A stretch of DNA of 33,921 bases, taken from positions 1 through 33,921 of the forward strand of contig NZ_VWXL01000035.1 of assembly GCF_009746625.1 (NCBI RefSeq), read 5' to 3'. This DNA comes from Caproicibacter fermentans (GTDB lineage: Bacteria > Bacillota > Clostridia > Oscillospirales > Acutalibacteraceae). The position numbers and the translations under genes are program-made. The notes beneath the pieces are model-generated. The model was not told the DNA's origin. It worked only from the letters and a program-made list of their open reading frames with translations, and did not search any database. Shown here piece after piece: positions 1 through 8,147 of this stretch. How positions within the stretch are numbered: the first letter of the stretch is position 1; each line of letters begins with the position of its first letter.

Positions 1-126
1 TCCGCAAAAGTGGAAATAAATTCAGGAGTATAGCGTCGAAATTCGACGTAATCATTCAGTTGGAACGCCTCTTGAATCCCTTTTCGCTGAATTCCTCTTC
101 CTGCGCCATTTGTTCAGAGGTTCCCT
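1..126 (+). mobile_element. Right-end tail of an IS5-family element (partial)
   Basis: The first ~126 bases are an inverted copy of 31103-31229, matching with about two substitutions and a one-base gap. At the right end of the window this sequence lies just downstream of an IS5-type transposase stop codon and runs to the element tip (GGGAACCTCTGAACAA on the other strand). The transposase of this copy would lie to the left of the window, on the plus strand. Beyond base 127 the two copies diverge, which sets the element boundary. The ORF that starts at base 60 begins inside this tail. Confidence 0.8.
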
Positions 127-521
127 ATAAATTTGTAGAGCTGTCAAAAGAAAAGGGATTTCAGCTGGTCTTCGTCAATATGCCCTGCGATTATACGGAG
201 TCCAACCAGTCCGACGGCTGGGTCAACGATTGTGAAGCGATGTTCAACACCGTTGCGGACCTTTGCCAGCAGGAAAACGTTCCTTTTCTGGATCTTGACG
301 ACCGGATGGACGAAATCGGACTTGATTTCGCGCAGGACATGAACAACGCCGGCCACCTCAACGTCTGGGGTGCGTACAAAACCAGTTCCTATTTTGGGAA
401 TTATCTCAACCGGAATTACACCCTGCCCGACCGCAGGAGCAACACGGAATTGGCGAAGCGGTGGAATGAGGATTACAGTCACTCCCTTGCGGCCTCCGTC
501 GAAAACGGTACGGCAGGGTAA
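127..521 (+). pseudogene. 3' remnant of an SGNH/GDSL-like hydrolase gene cut by an IS element
   Basis: About 131 codons remain, ending in TAA at 519-521. The segment GHLNVWGAYKTSSYFGNYL resembles the C-terminal block of SGNH-type hydrolases, where a D/N-x-x-H pair closes the catalytic site and is followed by an amphipathic helix. A preceding strand, FQLVFVNMP, resembles the central sheet of that fold. The N-terminal half with the catalytic serine is absent: the frame enters directly from the IS5 tail. The substrate cannot be told; relatives act on cell-envelope polymers or acyl groups. It is almost certainly non-functional unless the rest is intact on the far side of the element and the protein tolerates the insertion. 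Confidence 0.65.
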
Positions 522-527
522 TAAAAA

Positions 528-564
528 AGCAGCTTGTATCGATCCATTTCAGATACAAGCTGCT
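528..564. terminator. Bidirectional terminator between convergent genes
   Basis: A perfect 13-bp stem (528-540 with 552-564, 11-base loop) lies between two convergent genes. It is followed by ATATTATTTT on the plus side and by a T-run (from AAAAAA at 523-528) on the minus side, so it can stop transcripts of both the truncated SGNH gene and mntH. Confidence 0.85.
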
Positions 565-604
565 ATATTATTTTGCAATATGCCTTCCGTATGATATTGC
601 CCGG

Positions 605-1861
605 CTAGAATGCACTGATCAGAAGAGCCAGATTTAAAGCCGTCACGATTCCTCCGGTGATCCAGAGCAGGATACGGTCCAAAAGAGAATTCGCGTATTT
701 CCCCATCACCCGTTTGGATGAAGTCAGGTAAATCTGCGTAAAAATCGTAATCGGAAGCTGCACGCTCAAAAGCATCTGGGAATAAATCAGCCCCTGAAAC
801 GGGGAGGAAATCAGGAACACCACAGCGGCTGCGGGAACCATGGTCAGCAGCACTCCGGTTTTGGAATGGCTGTCCGAAATATCGTACGGCTCCGAAAACA
901 TCCCGGCGAAAATGCTTCCTCCCGCCATGCCCGCCGTAATGCTGGAAGAAATTCCGGCAAACAAAAGAGCCAGAGCGAATACGATGGAGGCAGCATCCCC
1001 CAGAAGAGGACGAAGCATTTCCTGCGCCTGACCTAGCTCGTCCACCTTCTTTGAGTTCTGAAAAAAGGCCGCGGCCGCTGTCAGGATCATCGCGCTGTTG
1101 ATCGCCCAGCCGATCAGCATGGAAAACAGCGTGTCGCCGAATTCATATTTCAGCTGCCTGCGAATGACGGTTTCGTCCTGCAGGTTCCACTGGCGGCTTT
1201 GGATAATCTCAGAATGAAGAAACAGGTTGTGCGGCATTACGACCGCACCCAGTACGCTCATAATGACCGGCAGAGCTCCCTTCGGAAAGGCCGGGGTAAC
1301 CCAACCTGCCCCGGCCGCGCCCCAATCGATTTGCACCATATGTAATTCGTAGATAAAGGCAAAGCCGATCAGAGAAACAAACCCGATAATGATTTTTTCA
1401 ATTTTCCGATAGGAATTCGTAAACTGAAGCCAAAGGACAAGCAAGAGGACCAAAACGGTCCCTAATTTTACCGGCAGTCCGAACAGCATTTGAAGCGCGA
1501 TCGCCCCGCCCAACAGTTCGGCCATTGCCGTAGAAACCGCGGCGCCCATCGCGCTGATCAGAATCACGTTTTTCAGCTTCGGCGGAAGATATTCCGTCGC
1601 GGCTTCCGACAGGCATTTTCCGGTTACAATGCCGAGGTGCGCGGCATTGTGCTGCAACAGAATCAGCATTAGGGTCGACAGCGTAACCATCCATAGCAGG
1701 GCGTATCCGTACCCCGACCCCGCCGCGATATTGGACGCCCAGTTTCCGGGATCGATAAAGCCGACCGTAACAAGCATTCCCGGCCCGATATACCGGATAA
1801 AATCGATTGCGGTCAGCTTTGGGCGGTGAATTCCGGAAAAACATTTGGAAAACAGTTCCAT
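605..1861 (-). CDS. mntH: Nramp-family Mn2+/Fe2+ transporter, MntH type
   Basis: 418 residues, the normal length for bacterial Nramp proteins, with about eleven hydrophobic segments. The two metal-site motifs are visible: DPGN in the first membrane helix (residues 37-40) and VMPHN in the sixth (208-212). The methionine in the second motif favours transition metals such as Mn2+ over Mg2+-type relatives. It should import divalent metal by proton symport across the cytoplasmic membrane. The start is supported by AAAGGAGG just upstream. It is monocistronic and ends at a shared terminator. A superoxide dismutase that may use Mn or Fe lies 3.4 kb away, a possible functional partner but not in the same transcript. 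Confidence 0.92.
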   Translation of the reverse strand: MELFSKCFSGIHRPKLTAIDFIRYIGPGMLVTVGFIDPGNWASNIAAGSGYGYALLWMVTLSTLMLILLQHNAAHLGIVTGKCLSEAATEYLPPKLKNVILISAMGAAVSTAMAELLGGAIALQMLFGLPVKLGTVLVLLLVLWLQFTNSYRKIEKIIIGFVSLIGFAFIYELHMVQIDWGAAGAGWVTPAFPKGALPVIMSVLGAVVMPHNLFLHSEIIQSRQWNLQDETVIRRQLKYEFGDTLFSMLIGWAINSAMILTAAAAFFQNSKKVDELGQAQEMLRPLLGDAASIVFALALLFAGISSSITAGMAGGSIFAGMFSEPYDISDSHSKTGVLLTMVPAAAVVFLISSPFQGLIYSQMLLSVQLPITIFTQIYLTSSKRVMGKYANSLLDRILLWITGGIVTALNLALLISAF

Positions 1862-2103
1862 GACCTACCTCCTTTGCCCTATGATACACCGTTTTATTTT
1901 TTTTCACAAGGGCGCCGAATAGATTCCCGCCGACATGTCGGCCGGTACTTCCGCGTCGCCAAAGGCGCGACATTAAAAGGCAAATAGGTTTCTTCCATTG
2001 CAGGGCATATTCACCCCCTGCCCCTTCACCCAGGCAAAAACAGAAAACAATCCCAATGCGGAAGGGGAACCGAAGCCGCCGGCGGTTCGTCCACAGCGGG
2101 AAA
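1862..2103 (-). promoter_or_regulatory. Long upstream region of mntH with several dyads, no class assigned
   Basis: About 240 bases separate the upstream terminator from mntH. On the mntH strand they contain a 6-bp hairpin around GCAGGG/CCCTGC near 2000, a hairpin of the form GTCGC-GCCTTTGGC-GAC near 1955-1971, and a perfect 14-bp palindrome GCCGACATGTCGGC at 1929-1942. This could be a structured leader or operators. I found neither the yybP-ykoY Mn2+ riboswitch core nor a clear MntR box. Confidence 0.35.
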
Positions 2104-2129
2104 CGGCCCCGTCTTTCAAGACGGGGCCG
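2104..2129 (-). terminator. Strong GC-rich hairpin after the small-peptide gene
   Basis: A perfect 12-bp stem (2104-2115 with 2118-2129). It lies 15 bases past the stop of the 35-codon gene on the minus strand and is followed there by TTTCCC. The T-run is short, so termination efficiency is uncertain. Confidence 0.65.
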
Positions 2130-2143
2130 AAGATCTGCCGCGT

Positions 2144-2251
2144 TCAATGACTCTTGTTCAAACCGACCGCGTTCAGGACGATTGTCCCGATTCCGCAAAT
2201 GGTAACCACAATTCCGATCACAAGCCCGGATATACTGAGTCCCTTCGACAA
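2144..2251 (-). CDS. Small single-pass membrane peptide, 35 aa
   Basis: An open frame with a TTG start at 2251 and TGA at 2144-2146. A ribosome site AGAGGTGA lies at 2257-2264, about six bases upstream. The peptide has a short polar start (MSKGLSIS), a ~20-residue hydrophobic stretch (GLVIGIVVTICGIGTIVL) and a polar tail ending LNKSH. This predicts one membrane helix. A strong hairpin follows the stop, so the unit looks like a complete tiny gene. I do not recognise a family; roles of such peptides include regulating transporters or stress responses, and mntH lies downstream on the same strand beyond the hairpin. Evidence is the ribosome site, composition and terminator only. Confidence 0.6.
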   Translation of the reverse strand: MSKGLSISGLVIGIVVTICGIGTIVLNAVGLNKSH

Positions 2252-2307
2252 TGCAATCACCTCTTGTTTATTTTACCGCGGAACAGGCTCCGGCGCAAGA
2301 CTTTCCG

Positions 2308-2995
2308 TCAGTTCGTTTTTTTGCCGCCAAGAATCACCACGGAGGACAGGGTTTCTCCATCGGACTGATAGGTTACTTTTAATACGGTACCGTCCTGAAT
2401 GTCAGACAGCGCCGCCGATGCTCCGCCCGATTCAGTCTGCTGCGATACAGTGTCCCCGGAAGAGGCCGACCGGGAAGCCTGCCCTCCCATCATCTGCTGC
2501 GTCGACAAAATACTCTCATCCGAAATCGTAATTGTTTTGGTTTCTCCCGTCAAAGTCAGTAAATCTCTTGCCTCCATTTTCCGGTCTGGAGCCGTTTCCT
2601 CCTCCGGAAGGCGTGCCGGAAGCTGCATTCGTCTGATCTCCGCTTTGATTTGCAGGCCGATCTTTGCCGCCGCTCTGCGGTTTCCCTGAATGGTCGGTAT
2701 TCGATTGACTTCCGTTTTGCATTGTCTCAGGCGTCTGGTCTTTGCCATGACCGCCTGCATTCAGTGTTCCAACCGCAATCGTGATCTTGTTTCCATCCAC
2801 CGCGGTCACTTTGCCGAAGATTGCGTTCCGGTCTGCTGCCGCAGACGACCCCGAAGCGGCATGATCCGATTGTGAGGATGAAGCAGCGGATGCCGAAGAA
2901 TCCGCCGACTGCGCCGATGAACAAGCGCCTGTGCCGATAAGGCAGAAAGCCGCCAACAGCAGCGTTCCCATTTGAATCTTATTCAACTTTGTCAT
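2308..2995 (-). pseudogene. Secreted lipoprotein gene with a frameshift
   Basis: Two overlapping frames on the same strand make one plausible protein. The first (from 2995) has a lipoprotein signal with lipobox IGTGAC, then a Ser/Ala-rich spacer, then FGKVTAVDGNKITIAVGTLN and a Gly/Gln/Asn-rich linker. The second, one frame over, continues with LLTLTGETKTITISD and ends SDIQDGTVLKVTYQSDGETL...GGKKTN. The pattern KVTAVDG...LTLTGE...DI..G..LKVTY is typical of small clostridial DUF5666-like lipoproteins. The change of frame falls near 2556-2580. It may be a real mutation or a base-call error. Function of the family is unknown; location would be the outer face of the membrane. Confidence 0.65.
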
Positions 2996-3150
2996 AGGGC
3001 CAGCTCCTTTTAAGGTAAATTTTTCCTGCTCTGCTACTATAGAATCCGTTTATGAAAACAGGATGAACAGGCCCTAAGAGTTTCATGAAAACAGAGACCG
3101 TCTTCTATGGAATCGGAACGTGGTGAGTCCGATTCAGGCTGTTACAGCAA

Positions 3151-3185
3151 AAAACTCCTGCATGACCGAAATCAGCAGGAGTTTT
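3151..3185. terminator. Terminator downstream of the 619-aa surface protein
   Basis: A perfect 11-bp stem AAAACTCCTGC / GCAGGAGTTTT (3151-3161 with 3175-3185) with T-runs on both sides. It lies 16 bases past the stop of the minus-strand gene ending at 3201. Confidence 0.9.
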
Positions 3186-3200
3186 TTTGTTTTCAAAACT

Positions 3201-5060
3201 TTATGCCAATGCAACGAGTCTGGAACTAACGCCGCCGGCCCCCGCACCGTTTCTCACCGAAACGGCGGTGCACACGCTTTCTCCCCCCGTAATAGAAAAG
3301 GTAACGGTCGCGTTTCCGGCATTCCGGCCGGAAATTTGATAAAGAAGCATGCTTCCGCTTTTTCCAACGTACTGAACCGAAACGCTGGACTGATCGGAAG
3401 ACGCCCAGATTGAATTTGCTTCCACCCCTTTTGTGGTCACACCGATGACATATTTCCCGCCGGGTGCCATGGTATAAGACGACGTGTCGATCGTGATTCC
3501 GGAGGAAACCCTGGCAATCACCTTCTGCCCGTCAATCTCAATCGTTACCTGGCCTTTGCCCGTTCCGGTAATTGGGTAAATCCAGGCCGGATTTCCGCTG
3601 CTGTCCTTTACTGCTTTTCCTGCGCCGACGGTTGCGACGGCGGAGTTGTAAGACATGGCATGCGGAGCGGCGGACGAGGATGTCCGCGCGAGTACCCAAT
3701 ACCGGTCCCCGGTCAGAATGGAAACCGTGGACGTGTCAAGCGTGCCGTTGCCGGAATCGTCGTTGCCGGGATCGCCGGAATATCCGGTTGAAAGGACGCA
3801 GGAGTCCGACTTGTAATCATTGAGGCGGGTTCCATGCGAGTCCACCAGGTAGGCGATCAGCGTTCCTTTATACATTCCTTTGACCGAAGAAGAAACCGAT
3901 ACTTTACAGGACAGTCCGCCGGAATCTACCGATTTGGAAAACGCGGAGGTATCTCCATACAGTTCCCACACCAGTTTGGTGCCGGTCGCAAACTTGGAAA
4001 AGTCCGGCTTAACATGGGCCTTTACGGTCACGGATTCCCCGGGATTGAGGGAAAGGCTCTGGTTGCTCAGCGTAATTCCGTCCGAAACCGCATTGGTCAG
4101 CACGAACCTGTCCTCGGGGCCGCTGTCGTCCTTCGCTTCAACGCCGTAGTCATAAAGGCGCACGTCGTCTTCCGAGACGGAGTCGCTGTCCGCGTAAAAC
4201 GCCGTATCCCCTTTGCCAACATGATTGCTGAAGATCAACAGCGGTTTGCCCTCGATGGAATCATGTACGGTCAGCTTTCCCGAATGGAAATACAGGGTGC
4301 CGGGTCCTGTCAGCTGATTCAGCTCCAGTGAAGAGCTGGTCGAAAACTCAGCGCCGTCCGTAATATAAAGCTCTCCCGCTTCGATTTTTTCATCCGCCGT
4401 TGCATTGGTCTTGTTTTTCACAACGATTTCCTTCATGTTTTCCAGCGGCGGCAGCGTTACCGTATATTGGTTGATACTCAGGGTTGCCGTGTCGTCGCCG
4501 TCGAATCCTCTGGTTTTTAAAGTGCAGTTGTTCAGGTTAATATTGCTCTCGGCGGTCATCGTTCCGGCGATGTTTATCTTGGCTCCTGAAGATAAGGTGA
4601 TTTCATTTGCCTCCAGGCTGCCGCCGATCTTTACGGTGCTGCTCAGGGACGCCTCTTCGTCGCAGCGCACGTCATGGCGGATGTTTCCCCCGGAAATCTT
4701 CAAGTCTCCGCCCGCGTCAACAGATTTCATATCCCCGTCCTTAATTTCAGCCGAGCCGTCGCAGGAGACAGAATCCATCACGCCGCCCTGAACCGTCAGT
4801 TTCGAGCTGCTTCCGCTTACGGTGATGTTGGCTACTTCGCCGCTTTTCACCGTAAGGCTTCCGTCATAGGTAACATCTTCCCCTGTCACATCTTCGAAAT
4901 TGTCCTCGTCCCATGTTTTGCCCCAAGCGGAAGCGAGGCCCAGATATGTCTTTGCACCGTGCATATTAATGACTGCCGCCGATGACGTCGCCGCGAAAGC
5001 GGGCGGCGAAGACAAAAGCAATAATAACAACGGCAAAAGAGCGGCGGTCCATTTCTTCAT
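3201..5060 (-). CDS. Large secreted protein with a beta-solenoid-like N-terminal half and Ig-like C-terminal half
   Basis: 619 residues if started at 5060, where the run AGGGGGGAAG precedes ATG-AAG-AAA; an upstream ATG at 5090 lacks a ribosome site. A clear signal peptide (MKKWTAALLPLLLLLLSS, cleavage near AFA) predicts export. Residues ~40-300 are built of short strand-turn units rich in G, S, D and T (TVSGSSSKLTVQGG, KSVDAGGDLKISGG), resembling a right-handed beta-helix. The second half has pieces like bacterial Ig-like domains (SLNPGESVTVKAHV; MAPGGKYVIGVTTKG). I see no LPXTG, SLH or dockerin anchor, so it may be released or bound by the fold itself. A binding or adhesive role is a guess. 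Terminator follows directly. Confidence 0.75.
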   Translation of the reverse strand: MKKWTAALLPLLLLLLSSPPAFAATSSAAVINMHGAKTYLGLASAWGKTWDEDNFEDVTGEDVTYDGSLTVKSGEVANITVSGSSSKLTVQGGVMDSVSCDGSAEIKDGDMKSVDAGGDLKISGGNIRHDVRCDEEASLSSTVKIGGSLEANEITLSSGAKINIAGTMTAESNINLNNCTLKTRGFDGDDTATLSINQYTVTLPPLENMKEIVVKNKTNATADEKIEAGELYITDGAEFSTSSSLELNQLTGPGTLYFHSGKLTVHDSIEGKPLLIFSNHVGKGDTAFYADSDSVSEDDVRLYDYGVEAKDDSGPEDRFVLTNAVSDGITLSNQSLSLNPGESVTVKAHVKPDFSKFATGTKLVWELYGDTSAFSKSVDSGGLSCKVSVSSSVKGMYKGTLIAYLVDSHGTRLNDYKSDSCVLSTGYSGDPGNDDSGNGTLDTSTVSILTGDRYWVLARTSSSAAPHAMSYNSAVATVGAGKAVKDSSGNPAWIYPITGTGKGQVTIEIDGQKVIARVSSGITIDTSSYTMAPGGKYVIGVTTKGVEANSIWASSDQSSVSVQYVGKSGSMLLYQISGRNAGNATVTFSITGGESVCTAVSVRNGAGAGGVSSRLVALA

Positions 5061-5244
5061 AGTCTTCCCCCCTGATGATTTCGGGTCCATTGTATTCTGG
5101 AAATTTAAGTTCCATTTGTACCCGTTTTTTAAATTATACCGTGAGCAGGAAATGATTTCAAGGAAGATGGAAGAAAAGGTGGAATATTTTGCCGAATTTT
5201 TGCGGTTTTTTCCCTATTTTTGTTTCAAAACCATGAGCGAGCAA

Positions 5245-5898
5245 TTACTTTCTGCCCGGGCGCTGCATCGGCCGCGCGAAACAGCCCAGATAATTTTCTT
5301 CCGCAGCCGCCCAATTAATCAAACGCATAAATGCGTCCAGATACTCGCCCCTTCGGTTCTGGTATTGCAAATAATACGCGTGCTCCCACACATCAACCAG
5401 CAGCACCGGACAGAATCCACGGGGCAGCGGGGTATCCTGATTCAGGGTATTTAAAACTTTCAGCCGGCCCCGGCAGTCCGCCACCAGCCATCCGTAGCCG
5501 GAACCGAACTGGCTCTGTGCGCATGTTTTGAGTTTTTGATAGAATTTGTCCATCGAACCGAACGCCGACAGGATGGCGGAGTGAAGCTTCCCCTCTGGTT
5601 CCTGATTGCCCGGGTGTTCCATCAGATTAAAGTACAGGTTGTGGTTGTAAACGCCGCCCGCATTGTTCCATACCGCCGTCTGCACTTGAAACGGCAGACG
5701 GTAATTTTCGCGGATCAGCCGCTCAAGGGTCCAGTTCTGATAAGCCGGCAATTTTTCAAGCGCCTGATTCAGATTGTCTACATATGCTTTGAAATGTTTG
5801 TCATGGTGAAATTTCAGAGTTTCGGAATCCAGATATGGCTCCAGTGCATTGTACGAATAGGGGAGCGGAGGCAATTCAAACGGATAATGGCTGTTCAT
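5245..5898 (-). CDS. sodA: Fe/Mn superoxide dismutase
   Basis: 217 residues, slightly longer than usual for the family (about 200). The four metal ligands can be placed: His31 in KFHHDKH, His86 in GGVYNHNLYF, and Asp169 and His173 in DVWEHAYY. The conserved QFGSGYGWLV strand is at 130-139. It converts superoxide to oxygen and hydrogen peroxide in the cytoplasm, here protecting a presumed anaerobe. AGAAAGGG precedes the ATG. It stands alone and is divergent from the CAP-protein gene. The C-terminal tail (CFARPMQRPGRK) is basic and longer than normal. Whether it uses Mn, Fe or either cannot be told from these residues. Confidence 0.93.
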   Translation of the reverse strand: MNSHYPFELPPLPYSYNALEPYLDSETLKFHHDKHFKAYVDNLNQALEKLPAYQNWTLERLIRENYRLPFQVQTAVWNNAGGVYNHNLYFNLMEHPGNQEPEGKLHSAILSAFGSMDKFYQKLKTCAQSQFGSGYGWLVADCRGRLKVLNTLNQDTPLPRGFCPVLLVDVWEHAYYLQYQNRRGEYLDAFMRLINWAAAEENYLGCFARPMQRPGRK

Positions 5899-6044
5899 GG
5901 CAATCGCCCTTTCTTACTGTTCTTGTAAATTTATATTCAATTTTTCATGCGGATAGTCGCAGGAAAAGCGTTTCTTTGAAACACTGGAAGAATTTGAGGG
6001 ATTGTCTTTTTCTCAGGTGAGTGTTACGATAGGGACAAGAAAAG

Positions 6045-6088
6045 TTACAAATTTGTAATACTTGGCCGCCTTAATTACACATTTGTAA
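6045..6088 (+). promoter_or_regulatory. Paired palindromic operators upstream of the CAP-protein gene
   Basis: TTACAAATTTGTAA (6045-6058, perfect palindrome) and TTACACATTTGTAA (6075-6088, one mismatch) are spaced exactly 30 bp start to start, about three helical turns. They lie 33-76 bases before the ATG. Two phased dyads suggest a dimeric regulator binding cooperatively; the regulator is unknown. Confidence 0.6.
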
Positions 6089-6120
6089 CATTTTTAAATT
6101 TGTTTTCAAAGGAGTAGTTT

Positions 6121-7134
6121 ATGAAAGGTAGATTATTAGCTCTGCTTTTAAGCCTGATCGTCAGCGGTACAGCCGGCCTTTATGCAAAAAATGCCGCGCA
6201 AACATCCGATCAATCAGCACCGGCCGCCAGTTCAGCGGTGACAGCGGTATCCCCGCAGAGCGAAGCAGCTTCTGCTGAAACGTCCTCCTCTCAGGAATCT
6301 TCTGCTGTTCAGTCGGGCGGCATTGTCGTTTCCACACAGAATTCTTCCTGCCCGACTTCCGAGAACAGCACGGCAGCCAAAGCGGATCCTTCTTTGAAGG
6401 CTTCTTCCGCGGCTTCATCCCAGAAAAGCTCGGCAGCTTCCGGCAGCACCTGCAGCCAGAGCACTGATTGCAGCACAAACTCCGCCTGCGCGTCCACACA
6501 AAGCAGTTGCGTACAGAATTCCTGCGCCCCGGGTACTTACCAGTATTGCACGCAGAACTACAACTGCGGCCAGACGGGTACAAACAGCAACTACAGCAAC
6601 TATCTGAACGACGTGATCAGCCGTCTCACCGGCAAAAGCTGCAGTCAGACCCCGTCCGGAAGCGTCTCCTCCAAGCCGGCAACGTCCGCTCCTTCCAAGA
6701 GCAGTTCTTCCGGTACCGCCGCGTCTTCGGGAAGCACCGCAACCGGAACATACGCGGATTTTCAGAATCAGGTACTGCAGCTTGTGAACAAGGAACGCAC
6801 CAGCCGCGGCCTGAACGCGCTTTCCATGGACAGCGCGCTGAACAAGACCGCCACGCTGAAGTCACAGGATATGGCAAAGCTCGGCTATTTTGACCACACC
6901 TCTCCCACCTACGGTTCTCCGTTCGATATGATGAAACAGTTTGGAATCAGCTACCGTACCGCGGGTGAAAATATCGCCATGGGACAGACCTCCCCGACGC
7001 AGGTCATGAACGGCTGGATGAATTCCGAAGGCCACAGAGCCAACATCCTGAATTCTTCCTTTACGAAGATCGGCATCGGAGTCGCCCAGAACTCAAACGG
7101 CCAATATTACTGGACCCAGCAGTTTATCGGCTGA
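6121..7134 (+). CDS. Secreted CAP-domain (SCP/YkwD-like) protein
   Basis: 337 residues. A signal sequence (MKGRLLALLLSLIVSGTAGL) is followed by a long Ser/Ala/Thr-rich linker to about residue 110, a Cys-rich stretch with nine cysteines to about 160, and a second Ser-rich linker. A CAP domain fills the last ~125 residues. CAP landmarks are visible: LVNKERTSRGLNALSMD, DHTSPTYGSPFDMM, AGENIAMG, GWMNSEGHRANILN and IGIGVAQ. Clostridial YkwD-type proteins are exported and linked to the cell wall or spore surface; their activity is not settled. AAAGGAG precedes the ATG. Two palindromic operators lie upstream and a hairpin terminator follows. The disulfide-capable middle segment is unusual. Confidence 0.88.
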   Translation: MKGRLLALLLSLIVSGTAGLYAKNAAQTSDQSAPAASSAVTAVSPQSEAASAETSSSQESSAVQSGGIVVSTQNSSCPTSENSTAAKADPSLKASSAASSQKSSAASGSTCSQSTDCSTNSACASTQSSCVQNSCAPGTYQYCTQNYNCGQTGTNSNYSNYLNDVISRLTGKSCSQTPSGSVSSKPATSAPSKSSSSGTAASSGSTATGTYADFQNQVLQLVNKERTSRGLNALSMDSALNKTATLKSQDMAKLGYFDHTSPTYGSPFDMMKQFGISYRTAGENIAMGQTSPTQVMNGWMNSEGHRANILNSSFTKIGIGVAQNSNGQYYWTQQFIG

Positions 7135-7153
7135 TCTAATTTGTCAAGCTTTC

Positions 7154-7180
7154 AGCCCCCGGCGGTGGTCGGGGGCTTTG
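7154..7180 (+). terminator. Terminator after the CAP-protein gene
   Basis: AGCCCCC (7154-7160) pairs with GGGGGCT (7171-7177) around a ten-base loop, followed by TTG. It lies 20 bases after the stop codon. Confidence 0.75.
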
Positions 7181-7281
7181 CCATACATTAACGCTTTTTT
7201 CTTGCCGCGGATTCTTGCTTTTTTCCTGATTTGAGGCTAAGATAAAAGAAAAGCGCGGGCAATTATGGGGAGGGACGGTTT

Positions 7282-8013
7282 ATGACTGACACGGAAAAAT
7301 TTCAGCGGATGATTGACGAAAGCCGCCGCATTGTTTTTTTCGGCGGCGCGGGTGTTTCCACGGAAAGCGGCATTCCCGATTTTCGAAGTGTCGACGGATT
7401 ATACAATCAGCACTACTCGTATCCGCCAGAAGTCATGCTGAGCCACAGTTTCTACCGGTCCCATACAAAGGAGTTTTTTGATTTCTACCGGAATAAAATG
7501 CTCTATCTGGAAGCGGAGCCGAATCCGGCGCACAAAAAGCTGGCGCAGCTGGAACAGGCGGGGCGGCTTTCCGCCGTGGTAACGCAGAATATCGACGGAC
7601 TGCACCAAAAAGCCGGGAGCAAAACGGTTTATGAGCTTCACGGTTCCGTTCACCGCAATTACTGTCAGCGGTGCCACAAACGGTACGATGCGGAATTCAT
7701 CCGGCAAAGCACGGGGATCCCGATCTGCGAATGCGGCGGCGTTATCAAGCCCGATGTTGTTCTGTATGAGGAAGGGCTGAACCAGGACACGATTTACGGC
7801 GCGGTAAAAGCCATTCAAAACGCGGATATGCTCATCGTCGGCGGAACGTCTCTCGCGGTCTACCCGGCCGCAGGACTGATCGACTATTACAGCGGCAATC
7901 GCCTGGTGCTGATCAACAAAACGGCCACCCCGATGGATGCGAAAGCCGATCTCACTCTGAAAGGCAGCATTGGGGAGATTCTGGAGAAAATTCGGATTCC
8001 TGAAAAGGAATAG
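7282..8013 (+). CDS. cobB: Sirtuin, NAD+-dependent protein deacylase
   Basis: 243 residues, the normal size of bacterial sirtuins. NAD-binding motif GAGVSTESGIPDFR is at residues 22-35, TQNIDGLH at 101-108, catalytic His120 in ELHGS, and the structural zinc cysteines are C128, C131, C149 and C151 (CQRC ... CEC). GGTSLAVYPAAGL near the end completes the Rossmann half. It removes acyl groups from lysines at the cost of NAD+, giving nicotinamide and O-acyl-ADP-ribose. CobB-type sirtuins often control acetyl-CoA synthetase, but no such target is adjacent. GGGGAGGG precedes the ATG. It appears to be a single-gene unit closed by a strong terminator. Confidence 0.95.
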   Translation: MTDTEKFQRMIDESRRIVFFGGAGVSTESGIPDFRSVDGLYNQHYSYPPEVMLSHSFYRSHTKEFFDFYRNKMLYLEAEPNPAHKKLAQLEQAGRLSAVVTQNIDGLHQKAGSKTVYELHGSVHRNYCQRCHKRYDAEFIRQSTGIPICECGGVIKPDVVLYEEGLNQDTIYGAVKAIQNADMLIVGGTSLAVYPAAGLIDYYSGNRLVLINKTATPMDAKADLTLKGSIGEILEKIRIPEKE

Positions 8014-8075
8014 ATGCCCGACGCTGAATCGCTCTCGGTCCAATCGGCACTGCCGGGAGTTTTCGTATTACAATA

Positions 8076-8114
8076 AAAACGCAGCTGTTGATTCCAAATC
8101 AGCAGCTGCGTTTT
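8076..8114. terminator. Bidirectional terminator between sirtuin and VOC genes
   Basis: AAAACGCAGCTG / CAGCTGCGTTTT, a perfect 12-bp stem (8076-8087 with 8103-8114), with T-runs on both strands between convergent genes. Confidence 0.9.
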
Positions 8115-8147
8115 GGTTTTCTAATTCCTGAACAAGCAAAAAGACTT

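Noticed and set aside
60-126. Start of the first SGNH-like reading frame (MERLLNPFSLNSSSC...)
   Set aside because: These codons are the tail of an IS5-type element, shown by the inverted copy at 31102-31229. The true gene fragment begins at about 127.
1862-2103. A yybP-ykoY Mn2+ riboswitch before mntH
   Set aside because: The expected conserved loop sequences of that class could not be found; only unassigned dyads are seen.
1398-2198. A 266-codon minus-strand frame across the start of mntH
   Set aside because: It runs through mntH in another frame, is Arg-rich and low in family signals, and has no ribosome site; it is a shadow.
2540-2600. Programmed +1 frameshift in the lipoprotein gene
   Set aside because: There is no stop codon, rare-codon pair or slippery heptamer at the junction. 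A plain frameshift or base error is simpler.
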